NCBI RefSeq assembly: GCF_004210215.2
Contig: NZ_CP067394.1
Span: forward strand, 1,178,001-1,242,000
Source: Cryobacterium sp. SO1
GTDB taxonomy: Bacteria > Actinomycetota > Actinomycetes > Actinomycetales > Microbacteriaceae
Length of the DNA stretch: 64,000 nucleotides
Direction of reading: 5' to 3'
Under the pieces are notes generated by a model. The model searched no databases. It saw only the letters and a program-made list of their open reading frames with translations, and had not been told where the DNA came from. A program made the position numbers and the translations under genes. This document shows, piece by piece, positions 50,158 through 60,771 of this stretch (positions within the stretch are counted from its first letter, which is position 1; the number at the start of each line of letters is the position of its first letter).

Positions 50158-53070
50158 ATGGCTACGAGCACTAAGTCGACCGGGCGTGCCCGCAGCACGC
50201 CTGCGCGCGGCACCGGAACGACCGCGCGCACCAAGGCCGGCAGCACCGCGACCCAGAAGACCGTCAAATTCCCCGCGGCCGAGTCCAAGCCGGGCATCGC
50301 CGTGCGCATCTGGATGGGCCTGGCCCACGTCGCCGGCGGCGCGGCCCGCGCACTCGGCCCCGAACAGCTCTCCAAGGAGGAGCGCCGCGATGGACTGCCC
50401 TTCTTCCTGGTGCTGCTGGCCGTCGCCGGCGCCGTGATCGAGTGGTTCCTGATCAACGACCCGGTGGCCCAGACCCTGGATGCCTGGACCTTCGGTGGTC
50501 TCTTCGGCCGGGTCGCCTTCGCCCTGCCGGTGATCATCATGCTCTTCGCGATCTGGCTGTTCCGCAATCCGAGCTCCGTGCACGACAACGGTCGCATCGG
50601 CATCGGCCTCTCCCTGCTTCTGGTCACGGTCTCCGGCCTCTGCCACATCTTCGGCGGGCAGCCGGACCCCGAGCAGGGCGTGGAGGTGCTCGCCCTCTCC
50701 GGCGGTGTGCTCGGTTGGATGATCGCGACCCCGCTGATCTTCCTGATCACCACCGTGGGCGCGGCCATCGTCGTGATCCTGCTGCTGATCCTCAGCCTCT
50801 TCATCATCACGAAGACCCCGCCGAACAAGATCGGCGAACGCAGCCGGGAACTCTACGCCTGGCTCTTCGGCGCCCCGTTGCCCGCCCCTGAGGAGCGCGC
50901 GGCCGCCAAGGAGATCCGCCAGGAACGCATCCAGGCGCTCAAGACCAAGCAGATCGAACTCGACGGACTCGAGGCCGGCAACGACGACGACACCGACGAG
51001 GGCGCCCTGCCCTGGTGGCGGCGCAACACCAGCAAGCGCGAAGAGGACCCCGACTTCAGCAGCGCCATGTCGAGCGAGTCCGACGAGGCCCAGCCGCCCG
51101 CCGCGGACCCGCTCAGCACACTGCTCAACCACAGCGCGGATGCGGCCAAGGGCGGCTTCGACACGGCCCTGGAGTCGGCCCAGGCCCACGTTCCCCCCGT
51201 GCACAACGACCACTACGGCACCGAGGTGCTCGAAGACCTGCTCAAGGCCGAAGAAGCCATCAAGCGCTACACGGGTGAAGTGGATGCGCTGCCACACGTC
51301 ACGGGACTGTCCTCAGACGATCCAGAAGGACTCACCGAGGCAATCCCGGCTCTGGACGAACTCGATCAGGCCGCCGCCTCGGTCGACCGCGGAGTGGCCG
51401 GATACGAGTTCGGCGAGAAGCCGAACCTGCCCTACGTGCTGCCCTCCGCCACGACCCTCACCGCCGGCCCGCCGGCCAAGGCCCGGTCGGCCGCCAACGA
51501 CGAGATCGTCAAGTCCATCACCGAGGTGCTCAGCCAGTTCTCGGTGGACGCCAGGGTCACCGGCTTCTCCCGCGGCCCCACGGTCACCCAGTACGAGATC
51601 GAACTCGGTCCGGGCGTCAAGGTGGAGCGCGTCACCGCGCTGAGCAAGAACCTGTCCTATGCTGTCGCCTCCAATGAAGTGCGCATCCTCTCGCCCATCC
51701 CCGGCAAGAGCGCCATCGGCATCGAGATCCCCAACACCGACCGCGAGATCGTCACCCTCGGTGACGTGCTGCGGTCCACGACCGCCACCAACAGCACCCA
51801 CCCGATGACCATCGGTGTGGGCAAGGACGTCGGCGGCGGATTCGTCATCGCCAACCTCGCCAAGATGCCCCACCTGCTCGTGGCCGGGTCCACCGGCTCC
51901 GGAAAGTCCAGCTTCGTCAACTCGATGATCACGAGCCTGCTCATGCGGGCCAAGCCCAGCGACGTGCGCATGGTGTTGATCGACCCGAAGCGGGTCGAGT
52001 TGGCCGCGTACGCCGGAGTTCCGCACCTGATCACTCCCATCATCACGAACCCCAAGAAGGCCGCCGAAGCGCTGCAGTGGGTCGTGAAGGAGATGGACAT
52101 GCGCTACGACGACCTGGCCAGCTTCGGCTTCCGCCACATCGACGACTTCAACAAGGCCGTGGTCAACAACGAGATCGTGCTGCCGGCAGGCAGCGCCCGC
52201 AAGCTCAAGCCCTACCCCTACCTGCTCGTGGTGGTGGACGAGCTCGCCGACCTCATGATGGTCGCCCCGCGTGACGTCGAAGACTCGATCGTGCGGATCA
52301 CCCAGCTCGCCCGAGCCTCGGGAATTCACCTGGTGCTGGCCACCCAGCGCCCCAGCGTCGACGTGGTCACCGGCCTGATCAAGGCCAATGTGCCGTCCCG
52401 CCTGGCCTTCGCCGTCACCAGTGTCACCGACTCCAGGGTCATCCTCGACCAGCCCGGCGCCGACAAGCTGATCGGCCAGGGCGACGCCCTGTTCCTGCCG
52501 ATGGGCGCCTCCAAAGCCCTGCGCGTGCAGGGCGCCTGGGTCAACGAGGCCGAGATCGAGAAGGTCGTCAAGCACGTCACCCAGCAGGCCAGGCCCGACT
52601 ACCGGCCCGACGTGTCCGCCGAGGCGCCGCGCAAGGAGATCGACTCCGATATCGGCGACGATCTCGAGGTTCTGCTCGCCGCCGCCGAACTCGTCGTGTC
52701 CACCCAGTTCGGCTCCACCTCGATGCTGCAGCGCAAGCTCCGAGTGGGCTTCGCCAAGGCCGGCCGCATGATGGACCTGCTTGAATCCCGGGAGATCGTC
52801 GGCCCGTCCGAGGGCTCCAAGGCCCGCGACGTGCTGGTGACCGCCGAGCAGCTGCCCAGCGTCCTGGCCAAGCTGCGCGGCTCCGACGCCGAGCACCACG
52901 CCGCCACCGCCCGCACGCAGTTCGAAGAGTCCCAGCGGCAGCAGGCGCACGAGCAGACCGCGCCCGATCCTCGCTACGCCGACGACCCGGTGGCGAAGAT
53001 GAGCGAAGGGTACGCTGAGGAAGACGGCGACTCGGACGAAGACGCCTGGCAACTCACCGACAGGGAATGA
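50158..53070 (+). CDS. ftsK: DNA translocase FtsK/SpoIIIE
   Basis: A 970-residue septal translocase that moves chromosome ends out of the closing septum. The first 45 residues are basic and disordered, followed by four hydrophobic helices (about 80-220), an acidic linker, then the alpha/beta motor: Walker [11 protein letters not shown] and Walker [13 protein letters not shown]. The C-terminal gamma domain ([27 protein letters not shown]) reads polarity sequences. The start is fixed by the -10 box. pgsA follows by 4 nt. Confidence 0.97.
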   Translation: MATSTKSTGRARSTPARGTGTTARTKAGSTATQKTVKFPAAESKPGIAVRIWMGLAHVAGGAARALGPEQLSKEERRDGLPFFLVLLAVAGAVIEWFLINDPVAQTLDAWTFGGLFGRVAFALPVIIMLFAIWLFRNPSSVHDNGRIGIGLSLLLVTVSGLCHIFGGQPDPEQGVEVLALSGGVLGWMIATPLIFLITTVGAAIVVILLLILSLFIITKTPPNKIGERSRELYAWLFGAPLPAPEERAAAKEIRQERIQALKTKQIELDGLEAGNDDDTDEGALPWWRRNTSKREEDPDFSSAMSSESDEAQPPAADPLSTLLNHSADAAKGGFDTALESAQAHVPPVHNDHYGTEVLEDLLKAEEAIKRYTGEVDALPHVTGLSSDDPEGLTEAIPALDELDQAAASVDRGVAGYEFGEKPNLPYVLPSATTLTAGPPAKARSAANDEIVKSITEVLSQFSVDARVTGFSRGPTVTQYEIELGPGVKVERVTALSKNLSYAVASNEVRILSPIPGKSAIGIEIPNTDREIVTLGDVLRSTTATNSTHPMTIGVGKDVGGGFVIANLAKMPHLLVAGSTGSGKSSFVNSMITSLLMRAKPSDVRMVLIDPKRVELAAYAGVPHLITPIITNPKKAAEALQWVVKEMDMRYDDLASFGFRHIDDFNKAVVNNEIVLPAGSARKLKPYPYLLVVVDELADLMMVAPRDVEDSIVRITQLARASGIHLVLATQRPSVDVVTGLIKANVPSRLAFAVTSVTDSRVILDQPGADKLIGQGDALFLPMGASKALRVQGAWVNEAEIEKVVKHVTQQARPDYRPDVSAEAPRKEIDSDIGDDLEVLLAAAELVVSTQFGSTSMLQRKLRVGFAKAGRMMDLLESREIVGPSEGSKARDVLVTAEQLPSVLAKLRGSDAEHHAATARTQFEESQRQQAHEQTAPDPRYADDPVAKMSEGYAEEDGDSDEDAWQLTDRE

Positions 53071-53074
53071 CCCC

Positions 53075-53674
53075 ATGGTTACACCGAGCACCCCGGCCAA
53101 GCCGTCCAACTGGAACCTGCCGAACATCATCACCATCGTGCGGATCCTGCTCGCACCGGTGTTCTTCTGGATGCTGCTGGCCGACAACGGCGCCGACGGC
53201 GCCCTCCGCTGGTGGGCCGCCGTGCTCTTCATCGTGGCCATCGCCACCGACGGCGTCGACGGGGCCATCGCCCGGCGCTACAACCTGGTCACCGACCTGG
53301 GCAAGCTGCTGGACCCGATCGCCGACAAGATCCTCACCGGCGCCGCGCTGATCGGCCTGTCCATCCTGTTGGAGCTGCCGTGGTGGGTCACCATCGTGAT
53401 CCTGGTCCGGGAGGTCGGCATCACGGTCTTCCGGTTCGCCATGCTGCGCGACCGGGTCATCCCGGCGTCCCGCGGCGGCAAGCTCAAGACCCTTGCCCAG
53501 TCCGTGGCGATCTCGCTGGCCCTGCTGCCGCTCTGGCTGGTCCTGGGCGACTGGATCAACTGGGTCAACACCATCACGATGACCATCGCCCTGCTGCTGA
53601 CGGTGTACACCGGCATCGAATACCTCGTCGCCGCCCGCCGGGAGAACCAGCACGCCAAACCGACCCCGTCCTGA
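53075..53674 (+). CDS. pgsA: CDP-diacylglycerol-glycerol-3-phosphate 3-phosphatidyltransferase
   Basis: A 199-residue membrane enzyme making phosphatidylglycerol phosphate. The CDP-alcohol phosphotransferase motif runs DGVDGAIARR...GKLLDPIADK, with all metal-binding aspartates. About five hydrophobic helices are seen. It is the conserved neighbour of ftsK and cinA in this lineage and is followed by cinA after one base. Confidence 0.95.
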   Translation: MVTPSTPAKPSNWNLPNIITIVRILLAPVFFWMLLADNGADGALRWWAAVLFIVAIATDGVDGAIARRYNLVTDLGKLLDPIADKILTGAALIGLSILLELPWWVTIVILVREVGITVFRFAMLRDRVIPASRGGKLKTLAQSVAISLALLPLWLVLGDWINWVNTITMTIALLLTVYTGIEYLVAARRENQHAKPTPS

Positions 53675-53675
53675 C

Positions 53676-54191
53676 ATGACGGCCCACCCGGATGCCGCCG
53701 CCGCCCTGGTCGCCGTCCTCACCGCCCGGCACCTCACCATCGCCGTGGCGGAGTCCCTGACCGGCGGATTGCTCGTGGCCGAACTCGTCCGCATCCCCGG
53801 CGCATCCGTCGTGGTGGCCGGGGGAGTGGTGGCCTACCAGACGCCGCTCAAGCACACGCTGCTGGGTGTGGACGAGACCCTGCTGGCCGAGCACGGGGCC
53901 GTGCACCCCGAGGTCGCCAGGCAGATGGCCGCCGGGGTGTGCACCGCCCTGGCGGTGGACGGACGCCCGGCCGACATCGGCATCTCGACCACCGGAGTGG
54001 CCGGCCCAGACGAACAAGACGGCCAAAGCGTCGGCACGGTCTACCTGGGACTCGCATTCGAGGATAAAGTGCGCGCCATACCGATCTCCCTCGCGGGAGA
54101 CCGGGCCGAGATCCGGGCGCAGACCGTTGCGCACGCGATTGAAGCTGTGAGTGCGCTGATGGAATCCACAAAGCTGGAGATCACGGAATAG
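53676..54191 (+). CDS. cinA: CinA-like nicotinamide-nucleotide amidohydrolase (C-terminal domain only)
   Basis: A 171-residue PncC-type domain that deamidates nicotinamide mononucleotide. The key AESLTGGLLVAELVRIPG and STTGVAGPDEQDGQSVGTV segments are intact. The N-terminal COG1058 half of full-length CinA is absent, as in many actinobacteria. ATG one base after the pgsA stop, so translation is coupled. Confidence 0.93.
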   Translation: MTAHPDAAAALVAVLTARHLTIAVAESLTGGLLVAELVRIPGASVVVAGGVVAYQTPLKHTLLGVDETLLAEHGAVHPEVARQMAAGVCTALAVDGRPADIGISTTGVAGPDEQDGQSVGTVYLGLAFEDKVRAIPISLAGDRAEIRAQTVAHAIEAVSALMESTKLEITE

Positions 54192-54357
54192 TTCGTATTA
54201 CCGGTGGGTTACAGAACACATATTCACAAGAAAAGTCCAGTCATCCTCGGTAATCTCGAGGTGTCGGATGGATAGAGTACTGTTGGCCATCCGCTACACG
54301 AAACTGACCGGTTGAGTGGGCCCCAGCAGTCAAGACAGCACGAAGAAGGAGGTTCCG

Positions 54358-54666
54358 ATGATTCTTGTTCGTCAGGAAATCGGCGATGTGCTCAGGGACT
54401 TCCGCCTGCAGAAGGGTCGCACCCTGCGTCAGGTTGCGAGCAAGGCAAGTGTGGCCCTCGGCTACCTGTCTGAAGTGGAACGCGGCCAGAAAGAAGCCTC
54501 ATCCGAGATTCTTGCCTCGGTCGCGGACGCGCTTGACACACCCATCTCGGTGATCATGCGCGAGGTCGGCGATCGTCTGGCCGTCATCGAGGGAATCGAT
54601 CGTTTCCCCGACACCGTGCCCGACGAGCTGGTTGCCAAGTTCGACGCCAGCATGATGATGCGCTGA
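54358..54666 (+). CDS. clgR: XRE/ClgR-family transcriptional regulator
   Basis: A 102-residue helix-turn-helix regulator. GDVLRDFRLQKGRTLRQVASKASVALGYLSEVERGQKEASSEILASVADAL is an almost standard Xre fold. In Actinobacteria this cinA-neighbouring regulator is ClgR, which activates clp protease and other genes. GAAGGAGG lies five bases before the ATG at 54358. The 166-bp upstream region should hold its own promoter. Identification rests on fold and position. Confidence 0.88.
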   Translation: MILVRQEIGDVLRDFRLQKGRTLRQVASKASVALGYLSEVERGQKEASSEILASVADALDTPISVIMREVGDRLAVIEGIDRFPDTVPDELVAKFDASMMMR

Positions 54667-54739
54667 TCGGCCATCCCCACAGCACTCGCACTGCACGAAT
54701 GAACGACAGCCGAATGAACGAAAGCCGAGTGAGCACCGC

Positions 54740-54961
54740 ATGCGACTGAGCGAGTTCCGTCAGGCTCTGAAAGACGAGTTCGGCGAAAGCTACGGTCGGG
54801 TGCTCACCCGGGACCTCGTTCTCGGACCGCTCGGGCGCACCGCCGATCAGGCTCTCGCGGGCGGGGTGCCCGCCCGCGACGTCTGGCTGGCGCTGTGCGC
54901 CGAGACTGATGTCCCGCACGGGCGCCGACACGGGGCCGGGCTTCCGCCGGCCCGAGGCTGA
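54740..54961 (+). CDS. DUF3046 family protein
   Basis: A 73-residue protein of unknown function. [32 protein letters not shown] and [19 protein letters not shown] match DUF3046, a small family found only next to recA in Actinobacteria. No ribosome-binding site is clear. The last 12 residues are Gly/Pro/Arg-rich and vary in the family. Confidence 0.9.
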   Translation: MRLSEFRQALKDEFGESYGRVLTRDLVLGPLGRTADQALAGGVPARDVWLALCAETDVPHGRRHGAGLPPARG

Positions 54962-55021
54962 CCGGCACGCCGGCAGCCACCCGTCCGGCAGCCACACAGA
55001 CGACAGCGCATCATGACCCAG

Positions 55022-55051
55022 CAACGGCCCGGCCCTCCAGCCGGGCCGTTG
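55022..55051 (+). terminator. Terminator hairpin before recA
   Basis: CAACGGCCCGGC and its exact complement on a six-base loop, ending clgR-DUF3046 transcription. Confidence 0.85.
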
Positions 55052-55089
55052 GTCGTTTCGGGAGAAGTTTCCGACACACCGAAGCAGTG

Positions 55090-55105
55090 TCGAATGCGTG
55101 TTCGG
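55090..55105 (+). promoter_or_regulatory. LexA (SOS) box upstream of recA
   Basis: TCGAATGCGTGTTCGG has the actinobacterial CGAAC-N4-GTTCG pattern with one mismatch. It ends 8 bp before the -10 box TAGGCT (55113), so LexA binding would block the promoter. Confidence 0.75.
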
Positions 55106-55112
55106 TTCTTGG

Positions 55113-55118
55113 TAGGCT
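55113..55118 (+). promoter_or_regulatory. recA -10 box TAGGCT
   Basis: Placed just after the LexA box. The resulting leader of about 190 nt has no other ORF of note and ends in AAGGAG at 55300. Confidence 0.55.
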
Positions 55119-55311
55119 CCTCCACAGTAGAAGTCGAAGACGGATTGTCCACCGTTGCAATGTCCACCGGCCAGTGTCGGTGGGGCTGCGTACAGTCGGA
55201 TTCGTCAACGACAACCGCGCACTTGCCTTGTCGAGGGCGGTCACCGGGGTCCTCCCGCCGATCGAAACGACAGCCTATAGGCGCCACGCGCACGACCAGA
55301 AGGAGCACACC

Positions 55312-56454
55312 ATGGCATCAGCAGCAGACCGCGAGAAGGCACTCGACACCGCCCTCGCCCAGATTGACCGCCAGTTCGGCAAGGGCTCGGTCATGCGCCT
55401 CGGCAGCGACGACCGCGCCCCCGTTGAGACCATCTCCACCGGGTCGATCGCGTTGGACGTCGCCCTCGGTATAGGCGGACTGCCCCGCGGCCGGATCGTG
55501 GAGATCTACGGCCCGGAGTCCTCGGGTAAGACCACCCTCACCCTGCACGCCATCGCGAACGCGCAAAAGAACGGCGGCATCGCCGCGTTCATCGACGCGG
55601 AGCACGCCCTAGATCCCGAATACGCCAAGAAGCTCGGCGTCGACATCGACGCCCTCCTGGTCTCCCAGCCTGACACCGGTGAGCAGGCGCTCGAAATCGC
55701 CGACATGCTGGTGCGAAGCGGCTCGATCGACCTGATTGTCATCGACTCCGTCGCCGCTCTCGTGCCGCGCGCCGAAATCGAAGGCGAGATGGGTGACTCC
55801 CACGTGGGCCTGCAGGCCCGCCTGATGTCCCAGGCGCTGCGCAAGCTCACCGGTGGCCTCAGCCAGACCAACACCACCATGATCTTCATCAACCAGCTGC
55901 GCGAAAAGATCGGCGTCATGTTCGGCAGCCCGGAGACCACCGCCGGCGGTAAGGCGCTCAAGTTCTACGCCTCGGTGCGGCTGGACATCCGCCGCATCGA
56001 AACCCTCAAGGACGGCACCGAAGCCGTCGGTAACCGCACCAGGGTCAAGGTCGTCAAGAACAAGATGGCGCCGCCCTTCAAGCAGGCCGAGTTCGACATC
56101 ATCTACGGCGTGGGCATCTCCCGCGAGGGCAGCCTGATCGACTTCGGCGTCGACCAGGGCATCGTCAAGAAGTCCGGCGCCTGGTACACCTACGACGGCG
56201 ATCAGCTCGGCCAGGGCAAGGAGAACTCGAGGAACTTCCTGCTGCGCAACCCCGACATGGCCAACGAGATCGAGACCAAGATCCTGGGCAAACTCGGCGT
56301 GGGCGCAGAGGGCAAGGCCGCGAAGAAGGCCACGGATGACGCCGCCACCGCAGCGGCCGCCGCCGAGGCCGCGGCAACGGGCGCGGCCACCGGCACCGAC
56401 GGCGCCAAGGTGCCATCGATCGCGGCCAAGGCCGCCGCACGCAAGGGCGCCTAG
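55312..56454 (+). CDS. recA: Recombinase A
   Basis: A 380-residue recombinase. Walker A is GPESSGKTT near residue 68, the L1/L2 loop region follows ([50 protein letters not shown]), and the tail is Ala-rich, as in this family. It catalyses strand exchange and LexA cleavage. AAGGAG precedes the ATG by 6 nt. recX follows five bases after the stop. Longer upstream starts are ruled out by the ribosome-binding site. Confidence 0.98.
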   Translation: MASAADREKALDTALAQIDRQFGKGSVMRLGSDDRAPVETISTGSIALDVALGIGGLPRGRIVEIYGPESSGKTTLTLHAIANAQKNGGIAAFIDAEHALDPEYAKKLGVDIDALLVSQPDTGEQALEIADMLVRSGSIDLIVIDSVAALVPRAEIEGEMGDSHVGLQARLMSQALRKLTGGLSQTNTTMIFINQLREKIGVMFGSPETTAGGKALKFYASVRLDIRRIETLKDGTEAVGNRTRVKVVKNKMAPPFKQAEFDIIYGVGISREGSLIDFGVDQGIVKKSGAWYTYDGDQLGQGKENSRNFLLRNPDMANEIETKILGKLGVGAEGKAAKKATDDAATAAAAAEAAATGAATGTDGAKVPSIAAKAAARKGA

Positions 56455-56459
56455 CGGTC

Positions 56460-57089
56460 ATGGTGCACTTCGAACCCTCGCCGGGTAAGGGTACTGCCGG
56501 TTCGGCGGCGGACGGCGCCGGTCTCGCCCCGGTGACCTACCTGCCGGGAGCGAGTCCCGCCGAACAGGCGGACGACGCCGTGGAGGACGCGGCCGAAGAA
56601 CGCGAACAGGCAGAGAAGATGCTCCTGCAGCGCCTGCGCTGCCGTTCCCTCTCGGTCATCGAAGCCCAGAAGCTGCTGCGCTCCACCGACATCGACGAGG
56701 AGGCGGTGCAGGAGATCCTCGAACGCTTCGCCGAACTGCACTATCTGGACGAAGAGAAACTCGCCGACCAGATCATGCACAGCCACCACGAGCGCAAGGG
56801 CCTGGGCCGCAGCGGTGTCGCCGCCGAAATGCGCCAGCGCGGGCTGGATGCCGAACTGATCGCCGAGAAAATCGACGAGATGCCCGACGACGAGGCTGAG
56901 CGTGCCACCGAACTGGCGCTCAAGCGCGTGCAGCAGCTGGACCGGTTCGACGATGCCACCATCGACCGCCGGCTCACCGGGTTCCTGATGCGCAAGGGCT
57001 ACGCCTCCGCGGTGGTGCGTGACGCCGTCAAGGCGGCCCTGGCGTCCCGGCGGGGCTCCGGCCGGGTCTCCACGGTCCGGTTCCGCTAG
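56460..57089 (+). CDS. recX: RecX regulatory protein
   Basis: A 209-residue inhibitor of RecA filaments. The RecX triple-helix repeats are visible (LLQRLRCRSLSVIEAQKLL, FAELHYLDEEKLADQIMHSHHERKGLGRSGVAAEMRQRG). About 50 residues before the first repeat are disordered. It is translated with recA and has no strong ribosome-binding site. Its 3' end is tandemly duplicated. Confidence 0.93.
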   Translation: MVHFEPSPGKGTAGSAADGAGLAPVTYLPGASPAEQADDAVEDAAEEREQAEKMLLQRLRCRSLSVIEAQKLLRSTDIDEEAVQEILERFAELHYLDEEKLADQIMHSHHERKGLGRSGVAAEMRQRGLDAELIAEKIDEMPDDEAERATELALKRVQQLDRFDDATIDRRLTGFLMRKGYASAVVRDAVKAALASRRGSGRVSTVRFR

Positions 57090-57118
57090 AACGGTCCGTT
57101 CCGCTAGAACGGTCCGTT
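57072..57118 (+). repeat. 18-19-bp duplication of the recX 3' end including the stop codon
   Basis: acggtccggttccgctaga at 57072 (containing the recX stop TAG at 57087) is followed by acggtccgttccgctaga at 57091 and a partial third copy to 57118. Confidence 0.9.
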
Positions 57119-57177
57119 GACCGCTTCGCGGGCTCGCTGGGAACAGCGGGCCCGCGCACGCGTAAGCTGAGGGAACT

Positions 57178-58839
57178 ATGAGCAGCGTCACCGCACCACC
57201 CCTCGCCACCCCGCCGTCCGTCGACCCGTCGCACACGACGACCGTGATCGCCCCGTCGTCGGCGGCGCGAGACGACGAGGGTCGGCCCCGCACCTACGAG
57301 GTGCGCACCTTCGGCTGCCAGATGAACGTGCACGACTCCGAACGGCTCAGCGGCTCGCTCGAGGCCGCCGGCTACGTGTCGGCCGCGGGCGCCGAGGCCG
57401 ACATCGTCGTGATCAACACCTGCGCGGTGCGCGAGAACGCCGACAACAAGCTCTACGGCAACCTCGGCTACTTGGCCTCGGTCAAGCGCAAGCACGCCGG
57501 CATGCAGATCGCCGTGGGCGGCTGCCTCGCCCAGAAGGACAAGGCCACCATCCTCGCCAAGGCCCCCTGGGTGGACGTGGTGTTCGGCACCCACAACATG
57601 GGCTCCCTGCCCAGCCTGCTCGAACGTGCCCGGCACAACGGCGAGGCCCAGCTCGAGATCCTCGAGTCCCTCGAGACGTTCCCCTCCACCCTGCCCACCA
57701 AGCGCGACTCCAGTTACAGCGGCTGGGTGTCGATCTCGGTCGGCTGCAACAACACCTGCACGTTCTGCATCGTGCCGGCGCTCCGCGGCAAGGAGAAGGA
57801 CCGTCGTCCCGGTGAGATCCTCGCCGAGATCCAGGCCCTCGTCGACGACGGAGCGATCGAGGTGACCCTGCTCGGCCAGAACGTGAACTCCTACGGCGTG
57901 GAATTCGGCGACCGGCTCGCGTTCGGTAAGCTGCTGCGCGCGGCCGGCCAGATCGAGGGGCTCGAACGCATCCGCTTCACCAGCCCGCACCCCGCCGCCT
58001 TCACCGACGACGTCATCGACGCCATGGCCGAGACCCCCGCCGTGATGCCGCAGCTGCACATGCCGCTGCAGTCCGGATCCGACCGTGTGCTCAAGGCCAT
58101 GCGCCGCTCCTACCGTTCCACCAAGTTCCTCGGCATCCTCGAGCGGGTGCGCGCGCAGATGCCCGACGCGGCGATCAGCACCGACATCATCGTCGGCTTC
58201 CCCGGCGAGACCGAGGAGGACTTCCTCGAGACCATACGGGTCGTCGAGGAGTCCCGGTTCGCCACGGCCTTCACCTTCCAGTACTCGATCCGGCCGGGCA
58301 CTCCCGCCGCCACCATGGCCGACCAGGTGCCCAAGGCCATCGTGCAGGACCGCTACGAGCGGCTCATCGCCCTGCAGGAACGGATCTCTTGGGAAGAGAA
58401 CAGCAAGGTCGTCAATCGTGAGGTCGAACTGCTCGTCGCCAACGGCGAAGGCCGCAAGGACGGGGCGACCCACCGGCTCAGCGGCCGCGCACCCGACAGC
58501 CGCCTGGTGCACTTCGACGTGCCGGCCGGTTCCGACCTGCCCCGCCCCGGCGACATGGTCACCGTCACGGTCACCCAGGCCGCGCCGTTCCACCTCATCG
58601 CCGATTCCCTCGACGGCGCGCCCTTGCGCATCCGCCGCACCATCGCCGGCGACGCCTGGGACCGGGAGCAGGCCGAGTCCTGCGGAGTGCCCACCCCGGC
58701 CGGCACCAGCAGCGCCGTCTCGCTGGGCCTACCGACCCTGCGGGTGGGCGGCCCGGCCGCGCTGAACCTCACGAACCTCAACCAGCACGGCGGCGCCACG
58801 ACCATCCCGATCTACCCCGTCGACGACCAAGAACGCTAG
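57178..58839 (+). CDS. miaB: tRNA-2-methylthio-N6-dimethylallyladenosine synthase MiaB
   Basis: A 553-residue radical SAM methylthiotransferase acting on A37 of tRNA after Mia[17 protein letters not shown] and [14 protein letters not shown] hold two of the three auxiliary-cluster cysteines, GGCLAQ the third, and [11 protein letters not shown] the radical SAM cluster. The TRAM domain follows at about 390-455. N-terminal 35 and C-terminal 95 residues exceed the core. The ATG is nine bases after a TAAGCT box. miaA begins 6 nt after the stop. Confidence 0.96.
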   Translation: MSSVTAPPLATPPSVDPSHTTTVIAPSSAARDDEGRPRTYEVRTFGCQMNVHDSERLSGSLEAAGYVSAAGAEADIVVINTCAVRENADNKLYGNLGYLASVKRKHAGMQIAVGGCLAQKDKATILAKAPWVDVVFGTHNMGSLPSLLERARHNGEAQLEILESLETFPSTLPTKRDSSYSGWVSISVGCNNTCTFCIVPALRGKEKDRRPGEILAEIQALVDDGAIEVTLLGQNVNSYGVEFGDRLAFGKLLRAAGQIEGLERIRFTSPHPAAFTDDVIDAMAETPAVMPQLHMPLQSGSDRVLKAMRRSYRSTKFLGILERVRAQMPDAAISTDIIVGFPGETEEDFLETIRVVEESRFATAFTFQYSIRPGTPAATMADQVPKAIVQDRYERLIALQERISWEENSKVVNREVELLVANGEGRKDGATHRLSGRAPDSRLVHFDVPAGSDLPRPGDMVTVTVTQAAPFHLIADSLDGAPLRIRRTIAGDAWDREQAESCGVPTPAGTSSAVSLGLPTLRVGGPAALNLTNLNQHGGATTIPIYPVDDQER

Positions 58840-58845
58840 ACCGCG

Positions 58846-59754
58846 GTGCTCGTTGTCATCGTCGGGCCGACCGGTACCGGCAAATCCGAGCTGTCGCTGG
58901 ACCTCGCCGAACGGTTGATCACGGCCGGCCGCCCGGCCGAGATCGTGAACGCCGACGCCATGCAGCTGTACCGCGGCATGAACATCGGCACCGCCAAACT
59001 GCCGGTGGCCGAACGCCGCGGAGTGCCGCACCACCTGCTGGACGTGCTCGACGTGACCGACGAGGCCACCGTCGCCCGCTACCAGGTCGAGGCTCGTACC
59101 GCCATCACCGGCATCCTCGAGCGTGGCGCCGTGCCGATCCTGGTCGGTGGGTCCGGCCTGTACGTCTCCTCGGTGGTCTACGACTTCCAGTTTCCCGGCA
59201 CCGACCCCGTGCTGCGCGCCCGGCTCGAGGCCGAACTGGTCGAGCAGGGTCCCGGCCTGCTCTATGAACGACTGAAGACCGTCGACCCGGACTCCGCCGT
59301 GCGCATCGGCGCCAGCAACGGTCGCCGGATTGTGCGTGCCCTCGAGGTCGTCGAGCTCACCGGCGCCCCGCACACCGCAGTGCTACCGGGAGATCCGGTC
59401 TACTGGATGCCCGCCGTGACACTCGGTCTGCGCCTGCCCCGCGAGGTTCTCACCCCGCGGCTGGATGCCCGGGTGGACCGGATGTGGGCGGCCGGACTCG
59501 TCGAGGAGGTGCGCGGGCTGCTCCCCGCGGGGCTGGAGGGCGGCGTGACCGCCAGCCGGGCGATCGGCTACGCGCAGGCCCTCGGCCAGGTGCGCGGCAC
59601 CCTCGCACAGGCCGACGCCGTCGAAGCGACCCAGCAACTCACCCGGCGTTATGCCCGCCGCCAGGTGAGCTGGTTCAAACGCGACCCGCACACACACTGG
59701 ATCGACGCCGACGCCCCCGACCGTGTCGAGCAGGCGGCCGCTCAGCTGCCCTGA
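58846..59754 (+). CDS. miaA: tRNA dimethylallyltransferase MiaA
   Basis: A 302-residue transferase that adds dimethylallyl to A37 of t[22 protein letters not shown] is the P-loop, [17 protein letters not shown] the catalytic Asp region, and [10 protein letters not shown] and [17 protein letters not shown] the tRNA-binding part. GTG start directly after miaB, so translation is probably coupled. Normal length. Confidence 0.97.
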   Translation: MLVVIVGPTGTGKSELSLDLAERLITAGRPAEIVNADAMQLYRGMNIGTAKLPVAERRGVPHHLLDVLDVTDEATVARYQVEARTAITGILERGAVPILVGGSGLYVSSVVYDFQFPGTDPVLRARLEAELVEQGPGLLYERLKTVDPDSAVRIGASNGRRIVRALEVVELTGAPHTAVLPGDPVYWMPAVTLGLRLPREVLTPRLDARVDRMWAAGLVEEVRGLLPAGLEGGVTASRAIGYAQALGQVRGTLAQADAVEATQQLTRRYARRQVSWFKRDPHTHWIDADAPDRVEQAAAQLP

Positions 59755-59781
59755 CGCGAGAAGCACGCGGGCCCGAGTCCC

Positions 59782-59787
59782 TAAACT
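59782..59787 (+). promoter_or_regulatory. -10 box TAAACT of dapF, leaderless start
   Basis: Six nt before the ATG at 59794. dapF therefore has its own promoter within the mia-dapF cluster. Confidence 0.6.
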
Positions 59788-59793
59788 GGGCAC

Positions 59794-60675
59794 ATGGGCA
59801 TCGATCTGCACTTCTCCAAAGGCCACGGCACCGGCAACGACTTCGTGCTCTTCGCCGACCCCGACGGTCTGCTGACGCTCACGCCCGAGCAGATTCAGGA
59901 CATCTGCGACCGCCAGTTCGGCGTCGGAGCCGACGGCATCATCCGCGCCGTGCGCTCCGCCCACCTCGACGCCGGCGCGGCCGCCCTCGCCGAAGACGAC
60001 GGTGCTGAGTGGTTCATGGACTACTGGAACGCCGACGGCACGGTGTCGGAGATGTGCGGCAATGGCATCCGCGTCTACACCCGGTTCCTGCTCGAGCAAG
60101 GGCTGGTCGAGCTCGGCCCTGGCGAGACCCTGGCCATCGGCACCCGCAGCGGGGTGCGCGACGTGCAGCGGAACGCCACCGGCTACCAGGTGGACCTGGG
60201 CCGCTGGCGTCTGGAGCCGGGGGAGACCCTCGTGCGCGCCAAGAACCTCGCTGTGGCCCGCCCGGGCCTCGGCATCAATGTGGGCAACCCGCACGTCGTC
60301 GTCGCCCTCGCCGACGAGGGCGAGCTCGACAGCGCCGACCTCACCTTCATCCCGCAGCTCGAACCGGAGCCGGCCGAGGGAGCCAATGTGGAATTCGTGC
60401 TGCCGCACGACCCGCTGGTGGTCGACGGCGTCGGCCGTATCCGGATGCGCGTGCACGAGCGCGGCAGCGGCGAAACCCTCTCCTGCGGCACCGGCGCTGT
60501 CGCGGCCGCGCTGGCCACTCGGCACTGGGCCGGCCAGGGCGCGCCCAACCAGTGGCGCGTCGAGGTCCCCGGCGGTGTGCTGGGCGTGCGGATGTTCCCC
60601 ACCGAAGACGGCGAGCACGTTTCGCTCTCCGGTCCCGCGACCCTGGTCTTCACCGGAACCCTCACCGTCGCCTGA
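59794..60675 (+). CDS. dapF: Diaminopimelate epimerase
   Basis: A 293-residue PLP-independent epimerase converting LL- to meso-diaminopimelate for cell wall and lysine. The two active cysteines lie in SEMCGNGIR and [24 protein letters not shown] opens the fold. Normal length. Third dap gene of the window, with dapA and dapB 16-21 kb away. The dispersed palindrome lies between it and the convergent rsmC-like gene. Confidence 0.97.
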   Translation: MGIDLHFSKGHGTGNDFVLFADPDGLLTLTPEQIQDICDRQFGVGADGIIRAVRSAHLDAGAAALAEDDGAEWFMDYWNADGTVSEMCGNGIRVYTRFLLEQGLVELGPGETLAIGTRSGVRDVQRNATGYQVDLGRWRLEPGETLVRAKNLAVARPGLGINVGNPHVVVALADEGELDSADLTFIPQLEPEPAEGANVEFVLPHDPLVVDGVGRIRMRVHERGSGETLSCGTGAVAAALATRHWAGQGAPNQWRVEVPGGVLGVRMFPTEDGEHVSLSGPATLVFTGTLTVA

Positions 60676-60690
60676 GCCGCCCGTCCCATT

Positions 60691-60753
60691 CCGCGAACTG
60701 CGAGTTAAGCCCCAAGTTCGCGCGTTTTTGGGTGCTTAACTCACAGTTCGCGG
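60691..60753. repeat. Dispersed palindrome, copy 3, between convergent genes
   Basis: 20-nt arms with one mismatch (CCGCGAACTGCGAGTTAAGC against GCTTAACTCACAGTTCGCGG) and a second inner stem CCCAA/TTGGG. It may terminate both dapF and the rsmC-like gene. Confidence 0.9.
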
Positions 60754-60771
60754 CAGGGAAAGGGGCTGGGT

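Noticed and set aside
54250..54357. ClgR operator upstream of clgR
   Set aside because: CGCTACACG only half-matches the known CGCYNANRGCG-type site.
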